Shown: in pieces, positions 1 to 8,306 of the stretch
Numbering within the stretch: position 1 is the first letter of the stretch
Layout: every line of letters begins with the position of its first letter
Source: Sphaerochaeta pleomorpha str. Grapes
GTDB lineage: Bacteria; Spirochaetota; Spirochaetia; Sphaerochaetales; Sphaerochaetaceae
NCBI RefSeq assembly: GCF_000236685.1
Contig: NC_016633.1
Location: 3,477,815 to 3,541,814 of the forward strand
Direction: 5' to 3'
Length of the DNA: 64,000 nt
Position numbers and translations under genes: made by a program
The notes under the pieces: generated by a model
Told to the model about the DNA's origin: nothing
Database searches by the model: none
The model's input: the letters and a program-made list of their open reading frames with translations, nothing else

Positions 1-108
1 AGTAATAATTTTCCAGTAAAACAGTAGGAATATTTTAAAGCCATTACCTATAAGTAGATGGAAGTGTTTTCATGTTTTTTTGTTTTTAGTAATTACCAAA
101 AGTATTTC

Positions 109-137
109 TTGACAGGCAGAGATTGGTAGTTTATATT
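109..137 (+). promoter_or_regulatory. sigma-70-type promoter of the tct operon
   Basis: TTGACA at 109-114, a 17-nt spacer and TATATT at 132-137 give a near-consensus promoter. The -10 box overlaps the left arm of the palindrome at 135-154, so repressor binding there would block initiation directly. Confidence 0.75.
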
Positions 138-154
138 TGTTGCATGCAACAAAT
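135..154. promoter_or_regulatory. 20-bp perfect palindrome, probable operator
   Basis: Half sites ATTTGTTGCA and TGCAACAAAT form a perfect dyad placed at the -10 box and expected transcription start of the tct promoter. Position and symmetry are typical of a repressor operator. The LacI-type gene at 3688 in the same gene cluster is the obvious candidate binder, but the centre is A/T rather than the C-G step usual for that family, so another dimeric regulator (for example GntR type) is possible. Confidence 0.6.
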
Positions 155-193
155 TTGCAGAATCCTTTCGCTATGCTCCTAAAGGAGGAGAAA

Positions 194-1168
194 ATGAAGA
201 AAATCGTTCTATTGGCTCTTGTTTCCCTGCTTGTTCTCCCAATGTTCGCAGCCGGCACACAGGAAACCTCCAAGGCTTACCCTGCTCGGAATGTGAAAGT
301 CATTATTCCCTGGTCTGTAGGCGGTATGACTGATGTGTTGACAAGACCTATTGCAAGCTACCTTGAGAAGAGCTTTGGCGTTCCCTTCGTAGTTGAGAAT
401 AAGCCAGGCGGTGGCGGAGTCGTTGGTTCCTTGGAAATTGAAAATTCAAAGAACGATGGCTACACCATTGGAACAACCTCAATGTCAACCGTATCGGCAA
501 AGTATGTTTCACCCATGTACCCCGATATCCACAATGTGGAATTGATCAGCCAGGTTATTACCATTCCTGCAACGGTAACGGTCAATGCAGACAGTCCCTT
601 CAAGACCCTTGCAGACTTGCTCGCCTATGCAAAGGCAAACCCCGGGAAACTGAAGAATTCGAATTCAGGAACCGGCGCCAGTGCACATATCTATGCTGCT
701 TATTTCGAGGCTGCCGCAGGTATCAAGATGAACCACATCCCGTATCCTGCCTACGCTGAAGCAATTACCGCTTTGCTTGGCAATCATGTTGACTTGACGA
801 ACATTCCCCTTCCTGATGTTGCTGCCCATGTTGATGCAGGCGAGTTGAGATTGCTTGCAATCGCATCGGCTGAACGTCACCCTTCCTATCCTGATGTACC
901 AACCCTCAGGGAACTGGGACTTGATGTAGTTATGGGGAACTATTCTGGTTTTGTTGCCCCGAAGGGAACTGACCCTGCCATCATCAAAACCCTTGACGAG
1001 GCTATCGCAAAGAGTATGCAGGATCCTACCATCCGCAAATTCCTGGTCGATGCAGGATACCAGCCCGTATATCTCAATTCAGAACAATTCGCACAGGTCA
1101 TCAAGGATGCTGAGCACCAGCTTGACTATCTGGTAAATGAACTCGGGGTAGAGTTTATCGACGACTGA
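194..1168 (+). CDS. tctC: TctC-family periplasmic binding receptor of a tripartite tricarboxylate transporter
   Basis: Extracytoplasmic solute receptor of a TTT system, which captures a carboxylate and delivers it to TctAB. The start at 194 follows AAAGGAGG at 181-188; an in-frame TTG at 137 lies on the -10 box and is rejected. The 324-residue product opens with a signal peptide (MKKIVLLALVSLL, cleaved near PMFAAG) without a lipobox cysteine. The mature chain starts with the family-typical YPARNVKVIIPWSVGG and carries VENKPGGGG, both usual in Bug/TctC receptors. It is followed by tctB and tctA after a stem-loop. The ligand cannot be read from sequence; Bug receptors bind citrate, other carboxylates, amino acids or nicotinate-like compounds. 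Confidence 0.93.
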   Translation: MKKIVLLALVSLLVLPMFAAGTQETSKAYPARNVKVIIPWSVGGMTDVLTRPIASYLEKSFGVPFVVENKPGGGGVVGSLEIENSKNDGYTIGTTSMSTVSAKYVSPMYPDIHNVELISQVITIPATVTVNADSPFKTLADLLAYAKANPGKLKNSNSGTGASAHIYAAYFEAAAGIKMNHIPYPAYAEAITALLGNHVDLTNIPLPDVAAHVDAGELRLLAIASAERHPSYPDVPTLRELGLDVVMGNYSGFVAPKGTDPAIIKTLDEAIAKSMQDPTIRKFLVDAGYQPVYLNSEQFAQVIKDAEHQLDYLVNELGVEFIDD

Positions 1169-1189
1169 TACACTGTTTTGATTACGAGT

Positions 1190-1222
1190 GATGTCCCTCT
1201 CCTTTTTGGAGGGGAGGGCATC
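1190..1222 (+). terminator. stem-loop between tctC and tctB (attenuator or mRNA-end stabiliser)
   Basis: GATGTCCCTCTCC (1190-1202), loop TTTTT, GGAGGGGAGGGCATC (1208-1222) pair with one bulge and G-U steps. No T-run follows, so it probably uncouples abundant receptor mRNA from the membrane-component mRNA rather than terminating fully. Confidence 0.5.
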
Positions 1223-1262
1223 CTTCCTTACTTGCTTGGATGCTCACAATCTGGAGATTGAA

Positions 1263-1748
1263 ATGACAAAAAGAAAATCCGATATTATTGCAGGAGCCAC
1301 TCTCTTCGCCTTCTCTGGTCTCCTCTATATTGGCGCTGGTTTTATGCCTACACGCAGTGAAGGCTCAAGAATACTCAACACCGGCTTTTACCCACGAATG
1401 CTCGCAATCATTCTTGCATTCCTATCAATAATCATGGTCATTGAAACCATGCAGAAATTCAAAAAAGAAGGCGATACGGAGGCCGAAGTCTATTGGAAGA
1501 ATTCCACATCCTTTTTTTTCTTCGCAACGACCCTCATCCTCTTGACCCTGTTTCCCTTTGTTATGAAAATTCTGGGATTTGCCCTAACGAGTTTCCTTTT
1601 CATTGCTTCAATGGTTTGGCTGCTCTCTGAGAAGAAAAACCGGCATCCACTGAAAATTGTCTTGGTATCAGTGGTTATTGCCTGTATCGTGTATGTAGTT
1701 TTCAAAATCATATTAGCAATCCCGTTTCCTACGGGAATCCTGCTTTGA
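1263..1748 (+). CDS. tctB: TctB-family small membrane subunit of the TTT transporter
   Basis: A 161-residue hydrophobic protein with about four transmembrane segments, the size and layout of TctB, the small integral subunit that partners TctA. The start MTKRKSD at 1263 follows GGAG at about 1253; the longer reading from 1188 runs through the tctC-tctB stem-loop and is rejected. N-terminal SDIIAGATLFAFSGLLY and the C-terminal IPFPTG are typical of the family. It lies 21 bases before tctA. Role in the complex is known from the family; nothing in the sequence defines the substrate. Confidence 0.88.
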   Translation: MTKRKSDIIAGATLFAFSGLLYIGAGFMPTRSEGSRILNTGFYPRMLAIILAFLSIIMVIETMQKFKKEGDTEAEVYWKNSTSFFFFATTLILLTLFPFVMKILGFALTSFLFIASMVWLLSEKKNRHPLKIVLVSVVIACIVYVVFKIILAIPFPTGILL

Positions 1749-1769
1749 TAAAAATGAAGGGTTAGAATC

Positions 1770-3272
1770 ATGGATATATTCTCTTTAGACCTGTATCTCT
1801 CAGGACTCCACTTCTTTGCAAATCCGATGATGTTTGTTTCATCGTTTCTGGGAGTCCTTGTCGGCATCATTTTCGGAGCCCTCCCGGGTTTGACCGCCAC
1901 GATGACGATTGCGGTTTTCATACCCTTTACCTTTGGTCTTGCCCCGACCATTTCGTTCGCTTTCCTTTTGGGACTCTATACCGGTGCGGTATACGGAGGG
2001 TCGATCTCGGCAATCCTGATCAATATCCCAGGGACTCCCTCAGCTATTGCAACGTGTCTTGACGGCTATCCGCTTAGCCAGCAGGGAAGGGCAGGGGAAG
2101 CTATCGGTGTGTCGACTATCAGTTCTGCAGTCGGCGGTTTCATCAGTGTTATCGTTTTGGTCTTTGCAGCCCCGCTCATCGCAGGTTTTGCCTTGAAGTT
2201 CAGCGCAGAGGAATATGTCGGGATTACCCTCATTGGTCTGAGTATCATCGCCATCATCTCCCCTGGATCAACGGTAAAAGGTTTGATCAGTGGGGTCTTG
2301 GGCTTGATAGTCGGCATTGTCGGGCTCGACCCGATTACCAGTTATCCTCGGTTTATCATGAACCAGGCTGAACTGATCGATGGTATCAACGCAATACCGG
2401 TGATGATCGGTATGTATGGCTTGTCCGAAATGCTCATCCAGATTTCGGATGTCCAGTATAACGTGATTGTAAAACAGGCTCTGAACAAACTGATTCCTCC
2501 TTTCAAAGAATTGAAACGGATAACAGGAACCGTAATCCGTTCTTCCTTCATCGGAGTACTCATCGGGGCTCTCCCTGCAGCCGGTGGTTCAATTGCCTCT
2601 TTGGTTGCCTATGGACAGGAAAAACGCCTTGGGAAACGGAAAGAGTTATTGGGAACCGGTATAATTGAAGGTATCGCCGCGCCGGAAGCAGCAAACAATG
2701 CAAGCACCGGTGGAGCTCTTATTCCCATGCTTACCTTGGGAATTCCTGGGGATGCAATGACAGCGGTACTCATGGGTGGTCTGATCATCCAGGGTCTGCG
2801 ACCGGGTCCTCTTTTGTTCCAACAGCAGATGCCGTTTGTTTCCTCGATATTCCTCAGCCTGCTTCTTTCCGTAGTGTTTATGTTGATCCTTGGACTGCTG
2901 GGCGCACGGGCCTTTGCAAAATTGATCAGTTTCCCCAAGAAATTTTTGATACCTGCCATTTTGCTTTTCAGTTTGGTTGGTTCCTATGCCATCAGCAACT
3001 CTGTTTTCGATATCTGGGTTCTTATAATCAGCGGTATCATTGGGTTTGTCTTGCGTAAGCTATCCTTCCCGATTGCTCCAATCGTGCTGGGTATGATTCT
3101 GGGACCGCTTTTTGAAAGTAACTTCAGGAGGGCTCTCATGCTTTCTGAGGGGAATTGGGCTACGTTTATCCAAAGGCCCATCAGCCTTTTCTTCTTGGTT
3201 GTGGTTATCCTTGTCCTTGCAGGACCAGTGTTATTGGTTCAGGTAAAGAAATTAGGGAAAAAGCACCAGTAA
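1770..3272 (+). CDS. tctA: TctA-family large permease subunit of the TTT transporter
   Basis: Main membrane channel subunit, 500 residues with roughly a dozen hydrophobic segments, normal for TctA. Family signatures seen: GIIFGALPGLTATMTIAVF near the N-terminus, the glycine/proline-rich NIPGTPSAIATCLDGYPL, and LTLGIPGDAMTAVLMGGL around residue 325-345, a second copy of the GxPG-type motif. Uptake in this family is driven by an ion gradient. The preceding GGGTTAGAATC is a modest ribosome-binding site. With tctC and tctB it forms a complete transporter feeding the flavoprotein at 4684 or another enzyme elsewhere. Confidence 0.94.
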   Translation: MDIFSLDLYLSGLHFFANPMMFVSSFLGVLVGIIFGALPGLTATMTIAVFIPFTFGLAPTISFAFLLGLYTGAVYGGSISAILINIPGTPSAIATCLDGYPLSQQGRAGEAIGVSTISSAVGGFISVIVLVFAAPLIAGFALKFSAEEYVGITLIGLSIIAIISPGSTVKGLISGVLGLIVGIVGLDPITSYPRFIMNQAELIDGINAIPVMIGMYGLSEMLIQISDVQYNVIVKQALNKLIPPFKELKRITGTVIRSSFIGVLIGALPAAGGSIASLVAYGQEKRLGKRKELLGTGIIEGIAAPEAANNASTGGALIPMLTLGIPGDAMTAVLMGGLIIQGLRPGPLLFQQQMPFVSSIFLSLLLSVVFMLILGLLGARAFAKLISFPKKFLIPAILLFSLVGSYAISNSVFDIWVLIISGIIGFVLRKLSFPIAPIVLGMILGPLFESNFRRALMLSEGNWATFIQRPISLFFLVVVILVLAGPVLLVQVKKLGKKHQ

Positions 3273-3324
3273 GGAATCGTACCAGTCAGGAAACGGACTG
3301 GACGAAAGCCAATTTTACAAGAAA

Positions 3325-3356
3325 CTCAAGCTGGCCGTAAGCAAGGCCAACTTGAG
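3325..3356 (+). terminator. stem-loop after tctA
   Basis: CTCAAGCTGGCC and GGCCAACTTGAG pair (6 bp, one mismatch, then 5 bp) around GTAAGCAA. No uninterrupted T-run follows, so termination would be weak or factor-assisted. Confidence 0.45.
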
Positions 3357-3687
3357 GGAGGCAGAAGGATTTCTTATACTCTAAAGAGTCTTTTCAGAAG
3401 GCTTGCGTGGCGTTAACGGTTTGCTTTTTTTTACACTTTCCGTTCGCTGACACTATCAGAGGGTTGGGTTTTCTTTGGTATCTACGGGAGAAAGCCCTGC
3501 TTTATGCCGATAATGATTTTTACGGAAGGGACCGGAAAACACGGTCGCCACTTTTTCTCCTCCTCGTTTGGGGAATCGAAATGTTGCTTATTGCAAGTAT
3601 TGGTCCTCATGTTCTAGACTAATGCAGATAAGAAGCAGGTTGGCGGCCTAGTGTTTCCAAAGCAAAAAAAATGAAATGGAATGTACA
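3357..3687. other. non-coding stretch between tctA and the LacI-type gene
   Basis: Apart from the hairpin at 3325-3356 I see no convincing gene. A 71-codon frame at 3407-3622 has no ribosome-binding site and no recognisable motif. A possible weak promoter (TTGCAA, 18 nt, TAGACT at about 3593-3622) lies upstream of the regulator gene. No copy of the 135-154 palindrome was found here. Confidence 0.35.
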
Positions 3688-4683
3688 ATGACAAAAAGAA
3701 CAACTGTATATGATATTGCCCATGAACTTGGAATTTCACCCAGTACTGTATCCAGGGTGCTGAACAACTCTTCTCTTATTAGTGATGAGAAACGGGAGTT
3801 GATCATATCCACTGCTGAGAGGATGGGGTATTGCAAGCGCTCTATCAAGCGTCAGAAAAACCGTACCATTGTGACTATCAGGTTGTTCCTGCCTCCTGCC
3901 AAATACAGTTATATTCATTTGTTCTATGATGTTGCCGAATTGATCGAGGGTATTCAGAAAGGATTCGATAATACTAAGGTCAATATAATCATCAGCGTCA
4001 ATGATGGGGATCTTACCCTGTTTGATTCTAAAAAACTTGGGGATATCGATGGTTGTATTTTTGCTTTTACGATGCCATCAGCACCTCTTGAGACAATGCT
4101 TGAGGAAAGGGAAATACCTTTTGTCCTGCTGAACCGTGAAGATCCTGAAAACAACTATGTGATGGTCGATAGCATCGGGGGGATGCAAAAGCTCGTAAAG
4201 GCAATGTGGAACAAGTATGGGGATGCCCTTCATCCTTGTTTCATTGGTTTCTCTCCTCTGTCAGCCGTTTCCAAACGGAGAGAAGAGGGTGTGCGAACAG
4301 GATGCCTTTCCTATTCCATTCCCTTTTGTGATGAAGATGTCTTCAATATCGATTCAATCGGTGAGTTGAAAGAAAAAGTATTGCCCATCATCCTTGAGCG
4401 TGGCTACAATGCCGTATTTTGTTTTAATGACTTGTTGGCAGTCTCTTTGTATCAGTCGGCCCTCAATCTCTCCCTGGCTATTCCCGAATCCTTTTCCCTT
4501 TCAGGATTCGACAATTCACCGATGCTTGATCTTTTGGATAAAAGAATCAATACCATCGAATTCTCTTTGCGAAAACTGGGTGTTGAGGCTGGTCTCTGGC
4601 TGCAAGGTAAAATTATTGAGCGAATTGAACTGCCCCTACAGAAAAACCTTGAGGGTACGTATATTCCTGGAGGGACAATTTGA
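3688..4683 (+). CDS. LacI-family transcriptional regulator
   Basis: DNA-binding repressor with a periplasmic-binding-protein-like sensor domain. The 331-residue chain begins with the helix-turn-helix TVYDIAHELGISPSTVSRVL, the strongest LacI signature; the start MTKRTTVYD at 3688 is preferred to an ATG 12 bases upstream because it gives the usual N-terminus. The segment after the third helix, GYCKRSIKRQKNRTI, lacks the leucine-containing hinge motif common in the family. The sensor part is complete to GTYIPGGTI. The stop abuts the ATG of the flavoprotein gene, so the two are co-transcribed. Its likely targets are the tct promoter palindrome and its own operon; the effector is unknown. Confidence 0.9.
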   Translation: MTKRTTVYDIAHELGISPSTVSRVLNNSSLISDEKRELIISTAERMGYCKRSIKRQKNRTIVTIRLFLPPAKYSYIHLFYDVAELIEGIQKGFDNTKVNIIISVNDGDLTLFDSKKLGDIDGCIFAFTMPSAPLETMLEEREIPFVLLNREDPENNYVMVDSIGGMQKLVKAMWNKYGDALHPCFIGFSPLSAVSKRREEGVRTGCLSYSIPFCDEDVFNIDSIGELKEKVLPIILERGYNAVFCFNDLLAVSLYQSALNLSLAIPESFSLSGFDNSPMLDLLDKRINTIEFSLRKLGVEAGLWLQGKIIERIELPLQKNLEGTYIPGGTI

Positions 4684-6735
4684 ATGATTGAGAAAGTCGG
4701 AACGGTTACTTTCGAAGGCATCTCTATACCTGTTTTCTTTTCCCATGTCCTGATAATTGGGTCTGGGGCTGCCTCTCTATCGTGTGCTTTGCACCTGAAA
4801 AGAATGGGCTGTGACGACATTACCATCGTAACCGATAATTCTTTGGGGGGGACCTCCCGCAACACGGGGTCAGACAAGCAGACCTATTACCGGCTCAATG
4901 ATTCCGGACAGGTTCCCGACTCCCCCTATGCAATGGCAGAGTCCTACCTTGAAGGTGGGGCCATGCATGGGGATATTGCCTTTGTTGAAGCCCAGGGGTC
5001 TACACAGGCTTTCTATAACCTTGTTTCTTTGGGGGTCCCGTTTCCCCATAATCGGTATGGTGGGTATACTGGCTACAAGACCGACCACGATCCCAGCAAT
5101 AGGGGCATTTCTTTAGGTCCGTACACCTCCAGGGTCATGATGGAGAAATTCCAATCGGAAATTTCCCGTCTGGATATCTGTGAATTGGATCACCAGGATG
5201 CCGTTCAATTGTTGATGGCAGCAGATGATCGTATTGCAGGGGCCCTCTTTGTTGATAAACAAGGTACTTTATCAGAAAACCTTGGGTTCTCTATCATCCT
5301 CAGTGACCACGTGGTTTTGGGTACGGGCGGCCCTGCAGGTTTGTATGCTGCGTCAGTCTACCCAAAAGTCCATACAGGCAGTATCGGGCTCGCACTCGAG
5401 GTTGGCGCTGAGGCTGTGAACCTTACCGAGTCACAGTTTGGCCTTGCTTCTACCAAGGTCCGCTGGAATCTGTCAGGCAGTTACCAACAGGTTTTGCCAC
5501 GCTATTTCAGTACCGATGCCCAAGGTGGGGATGAGCAGGATTTCCTTGTCCCTTATTTTAATGATTGGAAGGAATTGACTCGCGCAGTGTTTCTCAAGGG
5601 ATATCAATGGCCCTTCGATGCAGCCAAGATCCCTGACAATGGTTCTTCTTTGATCGATCTGCTCGTGTACCAGGAAACCCAGGTAAAGAAACGGCGGGTA
5701 TTTGTCGATTACCGTAACAACCTTAACGGCAAGGCTGGTTGGGGTGTTTTCTCAAAGCAGGTTGTCGATGAGGTTGCCTTGCACTATCTGGATAATTCAA
5801 GGGCTTGGGCCGAGACTCCCTTAAAGCGATTGCAATTACTCAATCCGGAAGCCTATACGATGTATCTGGACAAAGGGGTAGACCTCTCTCTCGTTCCCTT
5901 GGAAATTGATTTGTGCGCCCAACATAACAACGGTGGGCTCAGCGCTGATATCTGGTGGGAATCTACCAATATCAAGCGGTTGTACCCAATCGGGGAAGTA
6001 AACGGAAGCCATGGCGTGAGCCGGCCTGGCGGAAGTGCACTCAATGCAGGGCAGGTTGGTGCCAAACGGGCAGCTACCAGGATTGTCGGCTACGGAGAAA
6101 ACGATTCCCTCGATATTGATAGTGCAATAGTAGCGACGTCTTCCCAGGTGAAAAACGTTGTGGTTCTTGCCCATAGGTGGGTACGCCAGAATGCCTTGGA
6201 CCATTTTTCGGTTCCCGCTGCAAAAGAAGTGTTGTCGGGTATACGAAGCGAGATGCAACTGAGGATGTCTGAATGTGCAGGTCCTGTAAGGAGGGCCAAA
6301 GCCGTTGAGCTCGCTTGCCTAAAAGCTAGGCAGCAACGCATGCATGCCCTGGAAAACCTTTCGGTTCCCCCGGTGTTACTCACTGTAGCCCTGCAGCTAC
6401 GGCATATGCTCATCTCCCAAGATTGGTATCTTTCTGCAATAAAAGGATATCTTGCTAATGGAGGGGGAAGCAGGGGGTCCTATCTTGTGTTTGATGAAGC
6501 TGGAGATTCTGCGCACCCTTTGCTGCCTGCATACAGGATAAAGCAAGAACTTTTGGCCATGCGGTCAAAAATCCAGGTATTGTCATTGGATGCAAAAGGG
6601 CAGATTGTCCAGCGGTATGCTTCTGCCAGACCGATTCCCAAAACGGAATTCTGGTTCGAGCAGGTATGGGCAGAATTTCGGAACGGAGCATTTTTGCTTC
6701 CCCTCGACGATGCGGGGAAGGCCAAAGAGCAATAG
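4684..6735 (+). CDS. FAD-dependent oxidoreductase of the fumarate reductase/succinate dehydrogenase flavoprotein family
   Basis: Large 683-residue flavoprotein. A dinucleotide-binding fold opens at about residue 22 with VLIIGSGAASLSCALHL, followed by the SLGGTSRNTG segment that contacts FAD in this family; the second FAD-contact region is GEVNGSHGVSRPGGSALNAG near residue 440. There is no signal peptide, so it should be cytoplasmic. The C-terminal 200 residues include an arginine-rich helical part resembling the capping end of SdhA/FrdA-like proteins. The start at 4684 touches the stop of the LacI-type gene. Co-location with a carboxylate transporter suggests it oxidises or reduces an imported carboxylate (compare tricarballylate dehydrogenase), but the substrate is unknown. 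Confidence 0.82.
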   Translation: MIEKVGTVTFEGISIPVFFSHVLIIGSGAASLSCALHLKRMGCDDITIVTDNSLGGTSRNTGSDKQTYYRLNDSGQVPDSPYAMAESYLEGGAMHGDIAFVEAQGSTQAFYNLVSLGVPFPHNRYGGYTGYKTDHDPSNRGISLGPYTSRVMMEKFQSEISRLDICELDHQDAVQLLMAADDRIAGALFVDKQGTLSENLGFSIILSDHVVLGTGGPAGLYAASVYPKVHTGSIGLALEVGAEAVNLTESQFGLASTKVRWNLSGSYQQVLPRYFSTDAQGGDEQDFLVPYFNDWKELTRAVFLKGYQWPFDAAKIPDNGSSLIDLLVYQETQVKKRRVFVDYRNNLNGKAGWGVFSKQVVDEVALHYLDNSRAWAETPLKRLQLLNPEAYTMYLDKGVDLSLVPLEIDLCAQHNNGGLSADIWWESTNIKRLYPIGEVNGSHGVSRPGGSALNAGQVGAKRAATRIVGYGENDSLDIDSAIVATSSQVKNVVVLAHRWVRQNALDHFSVPAAKEVLSGIRSEMQLRMSECAGPVRRAKAVELACLKARQQRMHALENLSVPPVLLTVALQLRHMLISQDWYLSAIKGYLANGGGSRGSYLVFDEAGDSAHPLLPAYRIKQELLAMRSKIQVLSLDAKGQIVQRYASARPIPKTEFWFEQVWAEFRNGAFLLPLDDAGKAKEQ

Positions 6736-6780
6736 TACTGAAAAAAGGAATAAGCCTTGCCTTCAGGCCTGGCATAAAAG

Positions 6781-6816
6781 AAAACCGGAGCAACGCACCT
6801 ACGTTCTCCGGTTTTT
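6781..6816. terminator. bidirectional intrinsic terminator
   Basis: AAAACCGGAG (6781-6790) and CTCCGGTTTT (6806-6815) form a perfect 10-bp stem with a 15-base loop, with a T-run on both strands. It separates the converging flavoprotein and pncB genes. Confidence 0.85.
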
Positions 6817-6829
6817 AGCTTTCAAGGGG

Positions 6830-8296
6830 TTACTGGTTGGCCATAGCCTCTTCTTCCTTGGCTTTTCTTCTTTGTGCTACCAATAAGTCCATCTTGAGTT
6901 TTTTCAAACGGGAAGACAGGCTTACCTTGTAGATATGTGGATTGATCTGCCTCAGATAGCTTTTATGGAAGGAGTCCAAGCCTTTTTGGGCATTTTCCCT
7001 GATTTCGGTCAAAGGTGGTTTTTCCCCGATTCTTTTCCCGTTTTCCATTCGCTTGATTAGCAATGGTACACAGGTAGCAAAGTTCTCCTTATGCATCTCA
7101 AAGAAATCAGCTTCGGCAAACGGGTGGTAGAAAGTATAGTTCTTGCCGGTTACCACTTGTTCGCTGTCCAGGGTAATGAGATCGGCCAGGGCCCCGCCAT
7201 CTTTGTCAAAGAATCTCCAAACCTGTTTGATGCCAGGGTTGGTGGTCTTTTCAAAGCTATTGGAAATCTTCATGGTCGGGATGATTGTCCCATCCTTTCC
7301 CTCTTTTGCAGCGAGCTTATACACGCCGTTGAGTGAGGATTGGGCACCTCCGGTAACCAAATGGGTTCCGATGCCCCAGCTGTCGATTGGTACCTCATCA
7401 TGGATCAAAGTCTGTACAATTTCCTCGGTAAGGTCGTTTGATACACAAATGGAAGCGTCAGTTAGCCCTGCATCGTCAAGTTTCTTGCGGATTACCCTTG
7501 GCAGATAGGAAAGGTCCCCGCTATCAATCCTGACACCGATTTTCTTCCCTAGCTTTTTTTGTTCAAGACCGACAATGATGGCATTGTCGATACCGGAGCC
7601 GAGTGTATCATAGGTATCGATGAGCAGTACCGCATTGTCCGGATAGAGGCGTGCAAAGGACCGGAAAGATTCCAGCTCGCTACCGTAGGCCATTATCCAG
7701 GAGTGAGCCATGGTCCCTGAAACCGGAATTCCATAGGTTTTTCCTGCAAGGGTGTTGCTTGTTACTACCGAACCGCCAATGAAAGAGGCCCTGGAGGCAC
7801 TCAGTGCCCCATCTTCCCCCTGTGCCCTGCGAAGACCGAATTCCATGAGAAGCCCACGGTTGGCAGCTAAGGCCATACGTGAGGCTTTCGTGGCGATTAG
7901 GCTTTGGAAATTAAGGTTATTAAGGAGTAGTCCCTCGATGAGCTGGGCCTCAATCAGGGTTGTATGGACCCTGACCAAGGGTTCGCCAGGGAAAACTACC
8001 GAACCTTCCTCGATTGCGTATATTTCGCCGGCGAAGTGATATCCCGCCAGGTATTCGAGGAAGTCGTCGGTAAACTGGTTGAGTCCTTTGAGGTACTCAA
8101 GGTCTTCTTTACTGAAAGAAAAAGATTCAAGTTTGTCTATCAGTTCGTTCAACCCTGCAAAAATGGTATAGCCACCTTCAAACGGATTTGTTCGGTAAAA
8201 CATGTCGAAAACCACTTGGGGATTCAAATTGTTCGAGAAATATCCCTGCATCATGGTCAATTCATAGAAATCCGTGGTCAGTGCACTGATATGCAT
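6830..8296 (-). CDS. pncB: nicotinate phosphoribosyltransferase
   Basis: Converts nicotinate, PRPP and ATP to nicotinate mononucleotide in NAD salvage; cytoplasmic. The 488-residue protein begins with the family-typical ALTTDFYELTMMQGYF, has the conserved EFGLRRAQGEDGA at about 150-165 and GIPVSGTMAHSWIMAY around 190, and IRIDSGDL-like GVRIDSGDLSYL near 255, all diagnostic of the type II nicotinate enzyme. The start is fixed by AAGGAG 6 bases upstream. It is the last gene of a minus-strand run behind serS (10-base gap). No sign of truncation. Confidence 0.95.
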   Translation of the reverse strand: MHISALTTDFYELTMMQGYFSNNLNPQVVFDMFYRTNPFEGGYTIFAGLNELIDKLESFSFSKEDLEYLKGLNQFTDDFLEYLAGYHFAGEIYAIEEGSVVFPGEPLVRVHTTLIEAQLIEGLLLNNLNFQSLIATKASRMALAANRGLLMEFGLRRAQGEDGALSASRASFIGGSVVTSNTLAGKTYGIPVSGTMAHSWIMAYGSELESFRSFARLYPDNAVLLIDTYDTLGSGIDNAIIVGLEQKKLGKKIGVRIDSGDLSYLPRVIRKKLDDAGLTDASICVSNDLTEEIVQTLIHDEVPIDSWGIGTHLVTGGAQSSLNGVYKLAAKEGKDGTIIPTMKISNSFEKTTNPGIKQVWRFFDKDGGALADLITLDSEQVVTGKNYTFYHPFAEADFFEMHKENFATCVPLLIKRMENGKRIGEKPPLTEIRENAQKGLDSFHKSYLRQINPHIYKVSLSSRLKKLKMDLLVAQRRKAKEEEAMANQ

Positions 8297-8306
8297 CGAA
8301 TTCTCC

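Noticed and set aside
3407-3622. 71-codon frame between tctA and the LacI-type gene
   Set aside because: No ribosome-binding site, no recognisable motif, composition like non-coding sequence.
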